Counted from the stretch's first letter, positions 1 to 5,810 are shown. The stretch is 8,526 bases of DNA from Candidatus Mcinerneyibacteriota bacterium (GCA_030630935.1 DAOVMD010000112.1:1-8526), one strand, 5' to 3'. The notes: generated from the letters alone by a model not told the origin. Program-made: numbers and translations.

Positions 1-2144
1 ATAACCGATCTCGATTCTGATTCAAAATTTTTAAATTCCTCAGAATACAAATCTATATCATCAGGATTATCCGGGTTACGGCAGATTTCTGAACCACCGG
101 ATGGATCATAAAAATATCCCGATGCACCACCAGATGATTTACTAATTGCTTTCTCGAATAGAGTGTTTCTCAAACTTCTGGTTGGATCATTATAATAGGG
201 ATGTTGTTCAGTTTTATTACCGGCCAAGTCGGTTGCATAAGTATAAAAATAATATCTTTTTGGATTCCCTTTTAATGCACATACCTTGTCTTTAAGCTCT
301 TCATTATTATTTGTACATGGCACTTCAAGTGTAACTTTGTAAGGAAATGTTGATTCTTCATTAATTAATTTTATTCCTGGTATAAAATCTACTTTTTCAA
401 GTGAATTTAGCGGAAAACTCGGGTCAACATTTTCCTCTAAATAGATAAAAGCACCATTAACAAAACTGCTCAACATCCTGATTGTGTCATTTTCCTTATC
501 AGGATCATAAATCCCCGAACCTATCTCAGAATCATTAATTGTAAATTTCTTTGAGTGTTCACCCTTTATCTTGGAAACTGGGAATCTCTTCTCGTCTTCT
601 TCTATTGTTGGAGGGATTGTATCAACTTTAAATTTATGAAGTTCATCAATCCCACCAGTTCCTTGCATAATACCGACAGAATCTCTAACTAAATTATCTG
701 TTGGAGTAATTTTATGATCATCAGAGGATATTCTAAGGTTAAGATTGCCTGCTAAGTCAATTGCAGATATTTCCATTTTTTCATCATAACAAGAATCATC
801 TAAATTAATCGTAACTTTTCCTTCCCATTTAATTTTTTCGTTGGTTGACTCTTTAGATGTTAAATCTATTAAACCATATTCTTCAAGCTCTAATTTAGCA
901 TCGGAAACTGGTTCACTAAAAAGTATTTCTATTAGATACTTTCCATTTTTTAATCCCCAATCAATTGTAGGTGTTTCAGAATTTAAATACTGACCATCAA
1001 ACTCCCAATTCCTTTCATATAAAATCTTTTCATTATTGATTTCGCGAATCAACACTTTTTCTACATAAGGTCTAAAATTATCAACTATTACTTTCTTAGT
1101 TTGTTGCATTGTAATATTCCTATATGCTTCTCCTTCAATCTCAATTGTATATTCACCATCTTTATATTTGGCATTTGTATTTATTTTTGCATTTTGGGAA
1201 GATTGAATTCCTCCATTTGAATCATCAACTTCAGATCTTACTTTTGTAAACCATGCATTTTCAATAACATTTATTAATGGATCGGTACTTGTAGGTTCGT
1301 TAGTTCCACAATTTGTAACAATATAGTGACCATGGAAAAAATCAGAAGGCGTTTCCGAATATATCAATTTATACTTATCATCCTTTGATATTAATTCATC
1401 AAATTTTACTAAAGTCTTCTCTGGTACTATTGATGAATTAGGTGGAGGATTAGAAATTTCATATTTCAGTGAATAAATTCCAGATCTAATATCAGAATTT
1501 ATTTCAGTATGAGCTTCAACAACAATATCAACATTTCCATAAATTATTTTTTTCCCAGAAATTGCTTGATAGTGGTGGAGATTCCAAGCTTTATCGGGCA
1601 TAAAATATATGTTTTCACTATTTATTATTACATTTTGGGCTGGCAAAAAACCTGAATCATAAAAACTAAAAGGATTTCTCCACTTTACACCGTTAATATC
1701 ATATGCAAAATGAAGGTGATCAAAGCTATCAAGAGCTCCACCCGGATCGAAATCAGCAACAAGACCAATTATTTCTCCTTCATCAACTTTTGCGTCTAAT
1801 TTACGTAAGTCAGGTGGAGTTTTCATTATATGATCATATTTAAATCCTTCCCTACAACCACTTTTATGTGTTTCATCACCAATAATTATTGTTCCCATAT
1901 CACCGCCAGGATCTGGAAGAAAGCAAAGAACATACCCAGATTTCACACTTTTTATTGGTGTATTTTTATTTTTGGGAATATCTACACCAAGATGAAATTG
2001 TTTGTTATTATAATCTCCAAAGGTTATAGATATTGGGGGTGGTGAATTTTGAGGTTCAAATGGCCATTTTTGAAGAGAATATACACTAATAAATAGAGCT
2101 AATTGAATAGCTATTAAAAAGGTTATTTTTCTAAATATTTTCAT
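1..2144 (-). CDS. Secreted M23 (LytM-type) metallopeptidase with Ig-like tail, 3' end outside window
   Basis: The frame is open for 714 codons from the ATG at 2144 and leaves the window without a stop. Residues 1-23 form a signal peptide (basic MKIFRK, then a hydrophobic run). Residues about 38-163 are a peptidase M23 domain with all expected zinc and catalytic motifs: HLGVD (H51, D55), YDHI (H105) and HLHF (H143, H145), closing with RNPFSFYD. M23 enzymes usually cut peptide cross-links of peptidoglycan or other glycine-rich peptides, so a cell-wall or extracellular role is likely. The remaining 550 residues are beta-rich and low in motif content; two DLAGN strings (463-467 and 639-643) and a DNFRPYVEKV segment near 355 are typical of repeated bacterial Ig-like domains. 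The gene starts 17 bp after the propeller gene with only a weak GGGA ribosome site, so it is probably co-transcribed and perhaps translationally coupled. The family call is firm; the substrate is unknown. Confidence 0.87.
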   Translation of the reverse strand, partial: MKIFRKITFLIAIQLALFISVYSLQKWPFEPQNSPPPISITFGDYNNKQFHLGVDIPKNKNTPIKSVKSGYVLCFLPDPGGDMGTIIIGDETHKSGCREGFKYDHIMKTPPDLRKLDAKVDEGEIIGLVADFDPGGALDSFDHLHFAYDINGVKWRNPFSFYDSGFLPAQNVIINSENIYFMPDKAWNLHHYQAISGKKIIYGNVDIVVEAHTEINSDIRSGIYSLKYEISNPPPNSSIVPEKTLVKFDELISKDDKYKLIYSETPSDFFHGHYIVTNCGTNEPTSTDPLINVIENAWFTKVRSEVDDSNGGIQSSQNAKINTNAKYKDGEYTIEIEGEAYRNITMQQTKKVIVDNFRPYVEKVLIREINNEKILYERNWEFDGQYLNSETPTIDWGLKNGKYLIEILFSEPVSDAKLELEEYGLIDLTSKESTNEKIKWEGKVTINLDDSCYDEKMEISAIDLAGNLNLRISSDDHKITPTDNLVRDSVGIMQGTGGIDELHKFKVDTIPPTIEEDEKRFPVSKIKGEHSKKFTINDSEIGSGIYDPDKENDTIRMLSSFVNGAFIYLEENVDPSFPLNSLEKVDFIPGIKLINEESTFPYKVTLEVPCTNNNEELKDKVCALKGNPKRYYFYTYATDLAGNKTEQHPYYNDPTRSLRNTLFEKAISKSSGGASGYFYDPSGGSEICRNPDNPDDIDLYSEEFKNFESESRSV

Positions 2145-2161
2145 AGTACTGTTCCCGCTTT

Positions 2162-3286
2162 TTATTCTAAGATTTCAAATACTTTAGGTTTATCATCAAT
2201 GCTTATAATAATCTTATTATTAAAATAATGAAAATCAAGAAAACAAAGGGTGTAAAATAATCTTTTCAACTTACATTTTCTTATTAATTTTTCATTAATT
2301 GAGAGTAAATATAAATTATCGACATAACCACCAATCTTCTTATCGGAATATACTTCAGAAATAAGAATATCATTACCGTTTTCTGTTATATATTCTATAA
2401 TATAAGTTGCCTTAGTAGGAAAAATTACAGAATACAACTTTTTATTTTCTAACAAATTAAAAACAAATATCTCGTTATCATTATAAAAGCCGGCTATTTT
2501 TTCATTAGACGATATAATAGATAAATATCTCTTTTCAATTGTCTTTAAGAAATTTCCCTTTTTATCTATTATATATGTTGTCCAAAATAATTCATTGTTT
2601 TTTACTTCAAGTAAAATAAATATTATATAATTTCCTTTTGATGAGACTGTAAATATTGCCTTTGGCATTGCACCAATGAATTTATCTTTGAATTCCTTTT
2701 TCCACAATTCATTTCCTCTTACATCAAATGCTTGTAAAATAACTTTTTCAACCTCATGATCTTTAGTTATCTCATATAAAAATACAGCAATACTATTATC
2801 AAAAGAAAGTCTCCCTATCATATAGCCATAATAACCAAGATTTATTTCTTTAATAACAGTACCGTCACCATTCAGGAAATAAATAACTTTATCATTTTGA
2901 TTCCATCTCCCCCCTTCATAAGTTATATAAGATTCTCCATTATTGACTATTATTAAGTTACTTTTATATCTATTATCCCAATCATTAACCTGCGTTATCT
3001 TCCCTTTTGTATAATGATTACAATTTCTCACAAGCTCTTTTTTTTCTTCATATGTAAATTTCTTTAATTTTTTATTTTTATAAATAAAATCAGTATAGAT
3101 TTCCATGTTTTCTTTAAGTAGGATTTCATTAGTAACATCTTTTAATACAACTTCCTTTTTTTTGAAATTTGGATAATCTTCTATTTTCAACATTGTATTA
3201 TTAAATAATTTATCCTCTGCAAATATTGTAAAAGTAACAGCAAACAATAAAATTACGATTCCTATTTTTATTATACCCTTGTCCAT
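2162..3286 (-). CDS. Secreted protein, probable beta-propeller, unknown function
   Basis: This gene encodes 374 aa. I chose the ATG at 3286 because GGAGGT (3291-3296) lies 4 bases upstream; the TTG at 3298 overlaps that ribosome site and is unlikely to be used. Residues 1-23 are a signal peptide ending TIFA before EDK. The body is rich in beta strands separated by loops, with phrases such as FDVRGNELWKKEF, INLGYYGYMIGRLSFDNS and IIDKKGNFLKTIEK. These resemble blades of WD40-like or PQQ-like propellers, where a strand ends in D-x-x-G-N/K followed by a hydrophobic strand. I recognise no catalytic motif. It is first in a unit with the M23 peptidase gene (17 bp downstream) and sits behind a good promoter and a possible short leader ORF. 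A scaffold or ligand-binding role beside the peptidase is inference. The fold call is moderate and the gene itself is secure. Confidence 0.8.
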   Translation of the reverse strand: MDKGIIKIGIVILLFAVTFTIFAEDKLFNNTMLKIEDYPNFKKKEVVLKDVTNEILLKENMEIYTDFIYKNKKLKKFTYEEKKELVRNCNHYTKGKITQVNDWDNRYKSNLIIVNNGESYITYEGGRWNQNDKVIYFLNGDGTVIKEINLGYYGYMIGRLSFDNSIAVFLYEITKDHEVEKVILQAFDVRGNELWKKEFKDKFIGAMPKAIFTVSSKGNYIIFILLEVKNNELFWTTYIIDKKGNFLKTIEKRYLSIISSNEKIAGFYNDNEIFVFNLLENKKLYSVIFPTKATYIIEYITENGNDILISEVYSDKKIGGYVDNLYLLSINEKLIRKCKLKRLFYTLCFLDFHYFNNKIIISIDDKPKVFEILE

Positions 3287-3299
3287 TTGTACCTCCAAT

Positions 3300-3386
3300 T
3301 TAGATTTTTATTTTAAATTTGATTAGTGTTAATAAATTAATGAAACCTTTCCTTGTTGGTTTCTGACCTTTATTGTGTTTGTTCAT
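3300..3386 (-). CDS. Possible 28-aa basic leader peptide upstream of the propeller gene
   Basis: A short ORF lies in the roughly 145-base untranslated leader of the propeller gene. It begins ATG at 3386 with AAGGA (3393-3397) 6 bases upstream and ends TAA at 3300. The peptide starts MNKHNKGQKPTRKG and ends LIKFKIKI: a strongly basic first half, then a hydrophobic and basic tail. An in-frame ATG at 3410 would lengthen it by 8 residues. The stop sits immediately before the GGAGGT of the next gene, leaving 13 bases to its ATG, so ribosomes finishing the leader could promote or block the next start. It is in a different frame from the downstream gene and so is not an extension of it. I recognise no family. 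It may be chance in AT-rich DNA. Confidence 0.4.
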   Translation of the reverse strand: MNKHNKGQKPTRKGFINLLTLIKFKIKI

Positions 3387-3436
3387 CTCTAATCCTTGTA
3401 TAACATTCATTCTTACTCTTATTTAATTTGTGTTAA

Positions 3437-3465
3437 AGTTTATCATATAACTGTACCATAGTCAA
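3437..3465 (-). promoter_or_regulatory. Sigma-70-type promoter for the propeller/M23 unit
   Basis: On the minus strand TTGACT (3460-3465) is followed after exactly 17 bases by TAAACT (3437-3442), with TG one base before the -10 box (extended -10). Transcription would begin near 3430, giving a leader of about 145 bases that contains the 28-aa ORF. Confidence 0.7.
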
Positions 3466-3679
3466 GCCATTTTTACTTTGAAAACACGGATCATCTTTGC
3501 CCCCCGAAGTGAATTCGGGGTAAACTCCACGCATCGGGAGATTAAAAGGATTAAATTATTTCTAATTGTTTTACTCTTAGTTCTTTTTTATTTAAATAAA
3601 GGAAAGGTATTTATTTTCGTGTTCTTCGTGTTTTCGTGGCTGAGTCTATTTTGGAATTTCTTGGTTTCGTAGTTTATAC
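3466..3679. other. Non-coding gap with dispersed repeat fragments
   Basis: I see no gene here. A 64-codon plus-strand frame crosses it but starts at TTG, has no ribosome site and is made of repeat sequence. The stretch holds a CCCCGAA hairpin (listed separately) and a cgtgttcttcgtgttttcg phrase near 3620-3640 that looks like a degenerate short tandem duplication of ttcgtg(t). It separates the propeller/M23 promoter from the terminator of the cysteine-rich cassette. Confidence 0.6.
3502..3533. repeat. CCCCGAA hairpin repeat, copy 1
   Basis: CCCCGAA (3502-3508) and TTCGGGG (3514-3520) form a 7-bp stem with a 5-base loop, followed by TAAACTCCACGC. The same stem and trailing sequence recur at 5761-5799 with an 11-base loop, so this is a dispersed palindromic element rather than a local accident. 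Confidence 0.65.
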
Positions 3680-3712
3680 AAAAAAAAAGGGTTGACCAAT
3701 TGGCCAACCCTT
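3680..3712 (-). terminator. Rho-independent terminator of the cysteine-rich cassette
   Basis: Read on the minus strand, AAGGGTTGGCC, loop AATT and GGTCAACCCTT form an 11-bp stem with one G-T wobble, followed directly by a run of T bases (plus-strand A run 3680-3688). It lies 26 bases after the stop of the last cysteine-rich gene. A weaker T-rich stretch on the other side could make it partly bidirectional. Confidence 0.88.
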
Positions 3713-3737
3713 AATTTTTTATTTTATTGTACTACAA

Positions 3738-3953
3738 CTAGAGTAGTGAATCATCACCACCACAGAATTTTGGATCTTCTGAACAAAGTGCGCACATTGT
3801 TACATACTCTGTACCACATGCATTTTCCTGTGGGCATGGATTACCATTAAATAATGCGGGGCACTTCTTACATACTGCATAATTGTTGCAATGTCCTAAT
3901 GCTGGGCAGTAGGAATAATCTTTTTTGCTTTCTGGGGTTACTATATACTTCAT
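3738..3953 (-). CDS. Cysteine-rich peptide, tandem copy 3 (distal)
   Basis: This is the last of three tandem paralogues and encodes 71 aa. The ATG at 3953 is preceded by GAGGAG, 6 bases upstream. There is no signal peptide or membrane segment. The first 15 residues (MKYIVTPESKKDYSY) are shared with the other copies; then come nine cysteines at about 16, 22, 28, 31, 40, 46, 54, 57 and 64, including two CxxC pairs. It is the most divergent copy: H for N at 21, F for G at 35, N for S at 44, T for E at 48, and a different tail (CGGDDSLL instead of CPPDSI). The gene is followed by a strong terminator. I do not recognise the family with certainty. Small size, tandem copies and conserved cysteines recall ribosomal peptides matured by radical SAM enzymes (the MKYIV start is reminiscent of the Clo7bot group, from memory), or a metal-binding peptide; no maturase is in view. 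Confidence 0.85.
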   Translation of the reverse strand: MKYIVTPESKKDYSYCPALGHCNNYAVCKKCPALFNGNPCPQENACGTEYVTMCALCSEDPKFCGGDDSLL

Positions 3954-4241
3954 TTACTTCTCCTCTTTTTGGTTTTTGGTTATTATTACAAATTAAATTG
4001 AATCTGGGGGACAGAATTTTGGATCTTCTGAACAGAGTGCGCACATTGTTACGAACTCTTCACCACATGCACTTTCCTGTGGGCATGGATTACCATTACC
4101 TAATGCGGGGCACTTCTTACATATTGCATAATTGTTGCAGTTACCTAATGCGGGGCAGTAGGAATAATCTTTTTTGCTTTCTGGGGTTACGATATACTTC
4201 ATTTACTTCTCCTCTTTTTGGTTTTTGGTTATTATTACAAA
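3954..4241 (-). repeat. Tandem duplication with identical 39-bp spacers
   Basis: The cassette repeats with a period of 249-255 bp. The spacers 3954-3992 and 4203-4241 are identical over all 39 bases and carry the ribosome site GAGGAG plus an ACCAAAAACCAAAAAG tract on the minus strand. The genes on either side differ at roughly 7 percent of bases. Confidence 0.9.
3993..4202 (-). CDS. Cysteine-rich peptide, tandem copy 2
   Basis: The middle paralogue encodes 69 aa with ATG at 4202 and the same GAGGAG ribosome site 6 bases upstream. All nine cysteines are kept. By eye it differs from copy 1 at four residues (S9 for N, I27 for V, F50 for Y, P66 for S) but at about 14 bases, so most changes are silent. 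The half-repeat CPALGN occurs twice (16-21 and 31-36), suggesting an internal duplication that makes two related cysteine knots or clusters. The 39-bp spacer to copy 3 is identical to the one between copies 1 and 2. The likely setting is the cytoplasm, because no export signal is visible. Function is unknown; a modified-peptide precursor or a metal-binding protein are the two readings I consider. Confidence 0.87.
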   Translation of the reverse strand: MKYIVTPESKKDYSYCPALGNCNNYAICKKCPALGNGNPCPQESACGEEFVTMCALCSEDPKFCPPDSI

Positions 4242-4451
4242 TTAAATTGAATCTGAGGGACAGAATTTTGGATCTTCTGAACAGAGTGCGCACATTGTTA
4301 CGTACTCTTCACCACACGCACTTTCCTGTGGACAGGGATTACCATTACCTAATGCGGGGCACTTCTTACATACTGCATAGTTGTTACAGTTTCCTAATGC
4401 CGGGCAGTAGGAGTAATCTTTTTTGTTCTCTGGGGTTACTATATACTTCAT
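4242..4451 (-). CDS. Cysteine-rich peptide, tandem copy 1 (promoter-proximal)
   Basis: The first gene of the cassette encodes 69 aa. I place the start at ATG 4451: it aligns with the starts of the other two copies, follows GGAGG (9 bases away), and an upstream ATG at 4520 would lie inside the -10 box and could not be transcribed. Nine cysteines, two CxxC pairs (28/31 and 54/57) and the duplicated CPALGN block are present; the segment VTMCALCSEDPKFC is invariant in all copies. An odd number of cysteines means they cannot all pair as disulfides within one chain, which favours metal coordination, thioether cross-links or a free reactive thiol. The untranslated leader is about 54 bases and differs from the spacers before copies 2 and 3. 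The gene is certain; the role is not. Confidence 0.88.
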   Translation of the reverse strand: MKYIVTPENKKDYSYCPALGNCNNYAVCKKCPALGNGNPCPQESACGEEYVTMCALCSEDPKFCPSDSI

Positions 4452-4511
4452 ACCTTGAATCCTCCAAGTTTTGTTATTAGTTAAATATTTCACATAACTT
4501 AATTTTGTATA

Positions 4512-4560
4512 AGTATACATTAAATATCTTCATTTGTCAAGTGTTTTTTTTATTTTTTTT
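4512..4560 (-). promoter_or_regulatory. Strong sigma-70-type promoter of the cysteine-rich cassette
   Basis: On the minus strand a perfect TTGACA (4535-4540) and TATACT (4512-4517, 5 of 6 consensus bases) are separated by 17 bases. Directly upstream of the -35 box are two long A-tracts (4544-4560) that look like an UP element. Transcription should begin near 4505. This is the best promoter in the window and suggests high expression. Confidence 0.85.
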
Positions 4561-4576
4561 ATTTTCTATAATAGTG

Positions 4577-4589
4577 CCCAATATATGGG
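4577..4589. promoter_or_regulatory. Possible operator: CCCA-N5-TGGG inverted repeat
   Basis: CCCAATATATGGG lies 37 bases upstream of the -35 box of the cysteine-rich promoter. A short two-fold symmetric site at this distance could bind an activator. The match is only 4 bp per arm, so chance is quite possible. Confidence 0.25.
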
Positions 4590-4715
4590 TAGATATGGAA
4601 GTGTCAAAAATCAATTATTTTTGTTGAAATACTAAATAAATCACTATATATTAAAACAAATTAATACTTTTGCATGTTTTTAATAACTTGAATTCAGTAT
4701 AATATTGTATTTTTT

Positions 4716-4785
4716 ATCCCAGGATATTGACCATACGTCCCAGCACTTTATTATATTATCCCAGCAATATCATTAAATATCCCAT
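4716..4785. repeat. Direct repeats with exact 21-bp phasing, (A/G)TCCCA(G)
   Basis: Four copies of (A/G)TCCCA begin at 4716, 4737, 4758 and 4779, exactly 21 bases apart; the first three continue with G, and the second and third with GCA. The rest of each unit is AT-rich. A 21-bp period is two helical turns, so the conserved words face the same side of the helix, as in iterons or multi-site protein binding arrays. The last unit runs into hairpin/purine module 1. Confidence 0.6.
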
Positions 4786-4873
4786 TCTCAAGCAACCATG
4801 TTGCTTGAACAGAGAATAGAGAACAGAGAGCAGAAAGCTGTTGTTTTTTGTAATCCTCTCATTCGGGAGGATT
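4784..4873 (+). repeat. Hairpin/purine-tail module, copy 1
   Basis: Stem CAAGCAAC/GTTGCTTG (4789-4807, 3-base loop) is followed by a purine tail of GAGAAtaGAGAACAGAGAGCAG type, then CTGTTGTTTTTTG. A second hairpin AATCCTC/GAGGATT (4852-4873, 8-base loop) closes the module. Confidence 0.7.
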
Positions 4874-4880
4874 AAATTCA

Positions 4881-4912
4881 TATGATCAGGGCGACCGGCC
4901 GGTAACACCTAC
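4881..4912. repeat. GGGCG-CCGGCCGG element, decayed copy
   Basis: TATGATCAGGGCGACCGGCC and the following GGTAACACCTAC align with 7406-7436, where the palindrome is nearly intact. Here the core ACCGGCCGGT (4894-4903) is kept but the outer right arm CGCCC is lost. Confidence 0.6.
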
Positions 4913-5000
4913 TTTGTTTGGCAAACAATTCTTTTGTTCTTGAATTTAACAGATTGCCGCACTTTGCTTTAGCGCGTGGCTGGAGTGTAACGGAAGTCAT

Positions 5001-5014
5001 CCCGACGCGTCGGG
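5001..5014. repeat. Perfect 14-bp palindrome CCCGACGCGTCGGG
   Basis: The palindrome is flanked by GTCAT on the left and, after four more bases, ATGAC on the right, which extends the symmetry. Its high G+C stands out from the AT-rich surroundings. It resembles the other dispersed palindromes of this window, but only one copy is present. Confidence 0.5.
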
Positions 5015-5088
5015 ACAATGACATTCAGATGTTTTATTAAGCAACAATCGCTCTAAACTAAAGCATCATTAATACATAATGCAAATTC

Positions 5089-5175
5089 GGTTAACTCTGT
5101 TAACCTCGTAGAGAATAGATAGCAGAGAGCAGATAGCAGTTGTTTTATAGAAATAAGCATTGTAATATATAATGC
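5089..5175 (+). repeat. Hairpin/purine-tail module, copy 2
   Basis: Stem GGTTAAC/GTTAACC (5089-5105, loop TCT) is followed by GAGAATAGATAGCAGAGAGC and AGATAGCAG, then TTGTTTTATAG. A second hairpin GCATT/AATGC (5157-5175) follows. The stem differs completely from copy 1 while the tail is clearly the same. Confidence 0.65.
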
Positions 5176-5212
5176 AAAAACAATCTTCAATTAACAATTA
5201 TCAATCATAAAT
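5157..5212. repeat. AT-rich element GCATT...ATCATAAAT, copy 1
   Basis: This element aligns along its whole length with 7438-7492: a GCATT/AATGC inverted repeat, then a stretch of CAATTA/TTATCAAT words ending ATCATAAAT. A partial third copy, GCATcattaatacataATGC, lies at 5063-5082. Confidence 0.65.
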
Positions 5213-5217
5213 TAGGA

Positions 5218-5276
5218 GCAAAACGAAGCTGTTCTCTGTTCTCTGCTATCAGTTCTCTATGAGCTCTATAGCTCAT
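5218..5276 (-). repeat. Hairpin/purine-tail module, copy 3, inverted
   Basis: Read on the minus strand, hairpin ATGAGCT-ATAG-AGCTCAT (5259-5276) is followed by AGAGAACTGATAGCAGAGAA and CAGAGAACAG, then CTTCGTTTTGC. It starts two bases after the stop codon of the lipoprotein gene, so the hairpin may shape that transcript's 3' end, although it has no immediate U-run. Confidence 0.6.
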
Positions 5277-5278
5277 TT

Positions 5279-5668
5279 TTATTCCCCGTATCCGGTGACT
5301 TCAACTTTTTCTGTTTGGAAATTTACTTTAACAAAAATCTCTCCGCCGGCGCCTATTGCTTCTTTATTAGTGTCCGGGATTAATGATCTGAGTTTATAAG
5401 TAAGGTACCAAACATCCGGGTCAAGATCGGCTTTCCCTTTTATTACGAGGTTCTCTATTAGAATTAATTTATAATCTTCCGGGTTAATATCCAGGGTTGT
5501 TAGATGTTCATCTGCCAATTCAATTACATATAAACACTCAGCACTGGGTTCAAGCTCTAACTCATCACTTGAATCGGAAGGATTAATATTAACACCAATG
5601 TGAATACACGAAGAAAAACCTAATAACATTATACATATTAAAATAAAAAACAATTTTGTGACCTTCAT
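5279..5668 (-). CDS. Small predicted lipoprotein, unknown function
   Basis: The gene encodes 129 aa. I chose ATG 5668 because AAGGAG lies 6 bases upstream and because a lipoprotein signal follows at once: MKVTK, a hydrophobic run, then LLGFSSC with the lipid-bearing cysteine at 21. Extending to a GTG- or TTG-type start further upstream adds a non-signal hydrophobic segment and lacks a ribosome site. After an acidic serine-rich linker (31-42) the mature domain of about 85 residues has an alpha segment (YVIELADEHL) and strands ending DPDVWYLTYK, GGEIFVKVNF and KVEVTGYGE. This alternation, with a tryptophan strand and a V-x-V near the end, is like PepSY/YpmB-type folds, but I cannot assign it. 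It would be membrane-anchored and face the periplasm or outside. No clear promoter is visible upstream. Confidence 0.8.
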   Translation of the reverse strand: MKVTKLFFILICIMLLGFSSCIHIGVNINPSDSSDELELEPSAECLYVIELADEHLTTLDINPEDYKLILIENLVIKGKADLDPDVWYLTYKLRSLIPDTNKEAIGAGGEIFVKVNFQTEKVEVTGYGE

Positions 5669-5760
5669 AATCTTCTCCTTATTTAATTTTGGGTCATGTT
5701 CCCTCTTGCGAGTGTGTTGGATAATCACAAAGAAAAAGTAAAAAAATAAAGAATTAACCA

Positions 5761-5799
5761 CCCCGAACTACGTAGAGATTCGGGGTAAACTTCACACGC
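5761..5799. repeat. CCCCGAA hairpin repeat, copy 2
   Basis: CCCCGAA (5761-5767) and TTCGGGG (5779-5785) enclose an 11-base loop that itself contains CTACGTAG, then TAAACTTCACACGC. It matches the element at 3502-3533 in stem and trailing sequence, while the loop differs in length and sequence. Confidence 0.65.
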
Positions 5800-5810
5800 T
5801 GAACACGCCG

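Larger units (their letters stand above)
4561..5278. other. Gene-free repeat-rich region between cassette and lipoprotein
   Basis: No frame of convincing length or ribosome site is present. The region holds a possible operator, a 21-bp-phased array, three hairpin/purine modules, two palindromes and a shared AT-rich element, each listed separately. The segment 4920-5030, between the ACCGGCCGGT element and the CCCGACGCGTCGGG palindrome, holds only small imperfect inverted repeats (such as GTTTG-G-CAAAC near 4916-4926) and nothing I can name. Confidence 0.6.

Noticed and set aside
1830-2045. A 71-codon plus-strand frame
   Set aside because: It is antisense to the conserved zinc-site region of the M23 gene and has no ribosome site.
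3478-3672. A 64-codon plus-strand frame with a hydrophobic stretch
   Set aside because: It begins at TTG without a ribosome site, runs through the CCCCGAA hairpin and a repeat phrase, and overlaps the promoter region of the opposite gene.
3854-4480. A 208-codon plus-strand frame with three internal repeats
   Set aside because: It is the antisense shadow of the three cysteine-rich genes; its repeats mirror theirs, it has no ribosome site, and the silent changes favour the minus-strand reading.
4452-4520. A 23-residue N-terminal extension of cysteine-rich copy 1
   Set aside because: Its ATG lies upstream of the expected transcription start, the other copies lack it, and the ribosome site fits the ATG at 4451.
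4670-4703. A TATAAT box on the plus strand as a promoter
   Set aside because: No acceptable -35 box lies 16-18 bases upstream and no gene follows on that strand.
5669-5761. A 31-residue extension of the lipoprotein gene
   Set aside because: It would bury the lipoprotein signal and has no ribosome site, while AAGGAG fits the ATG at 5668.
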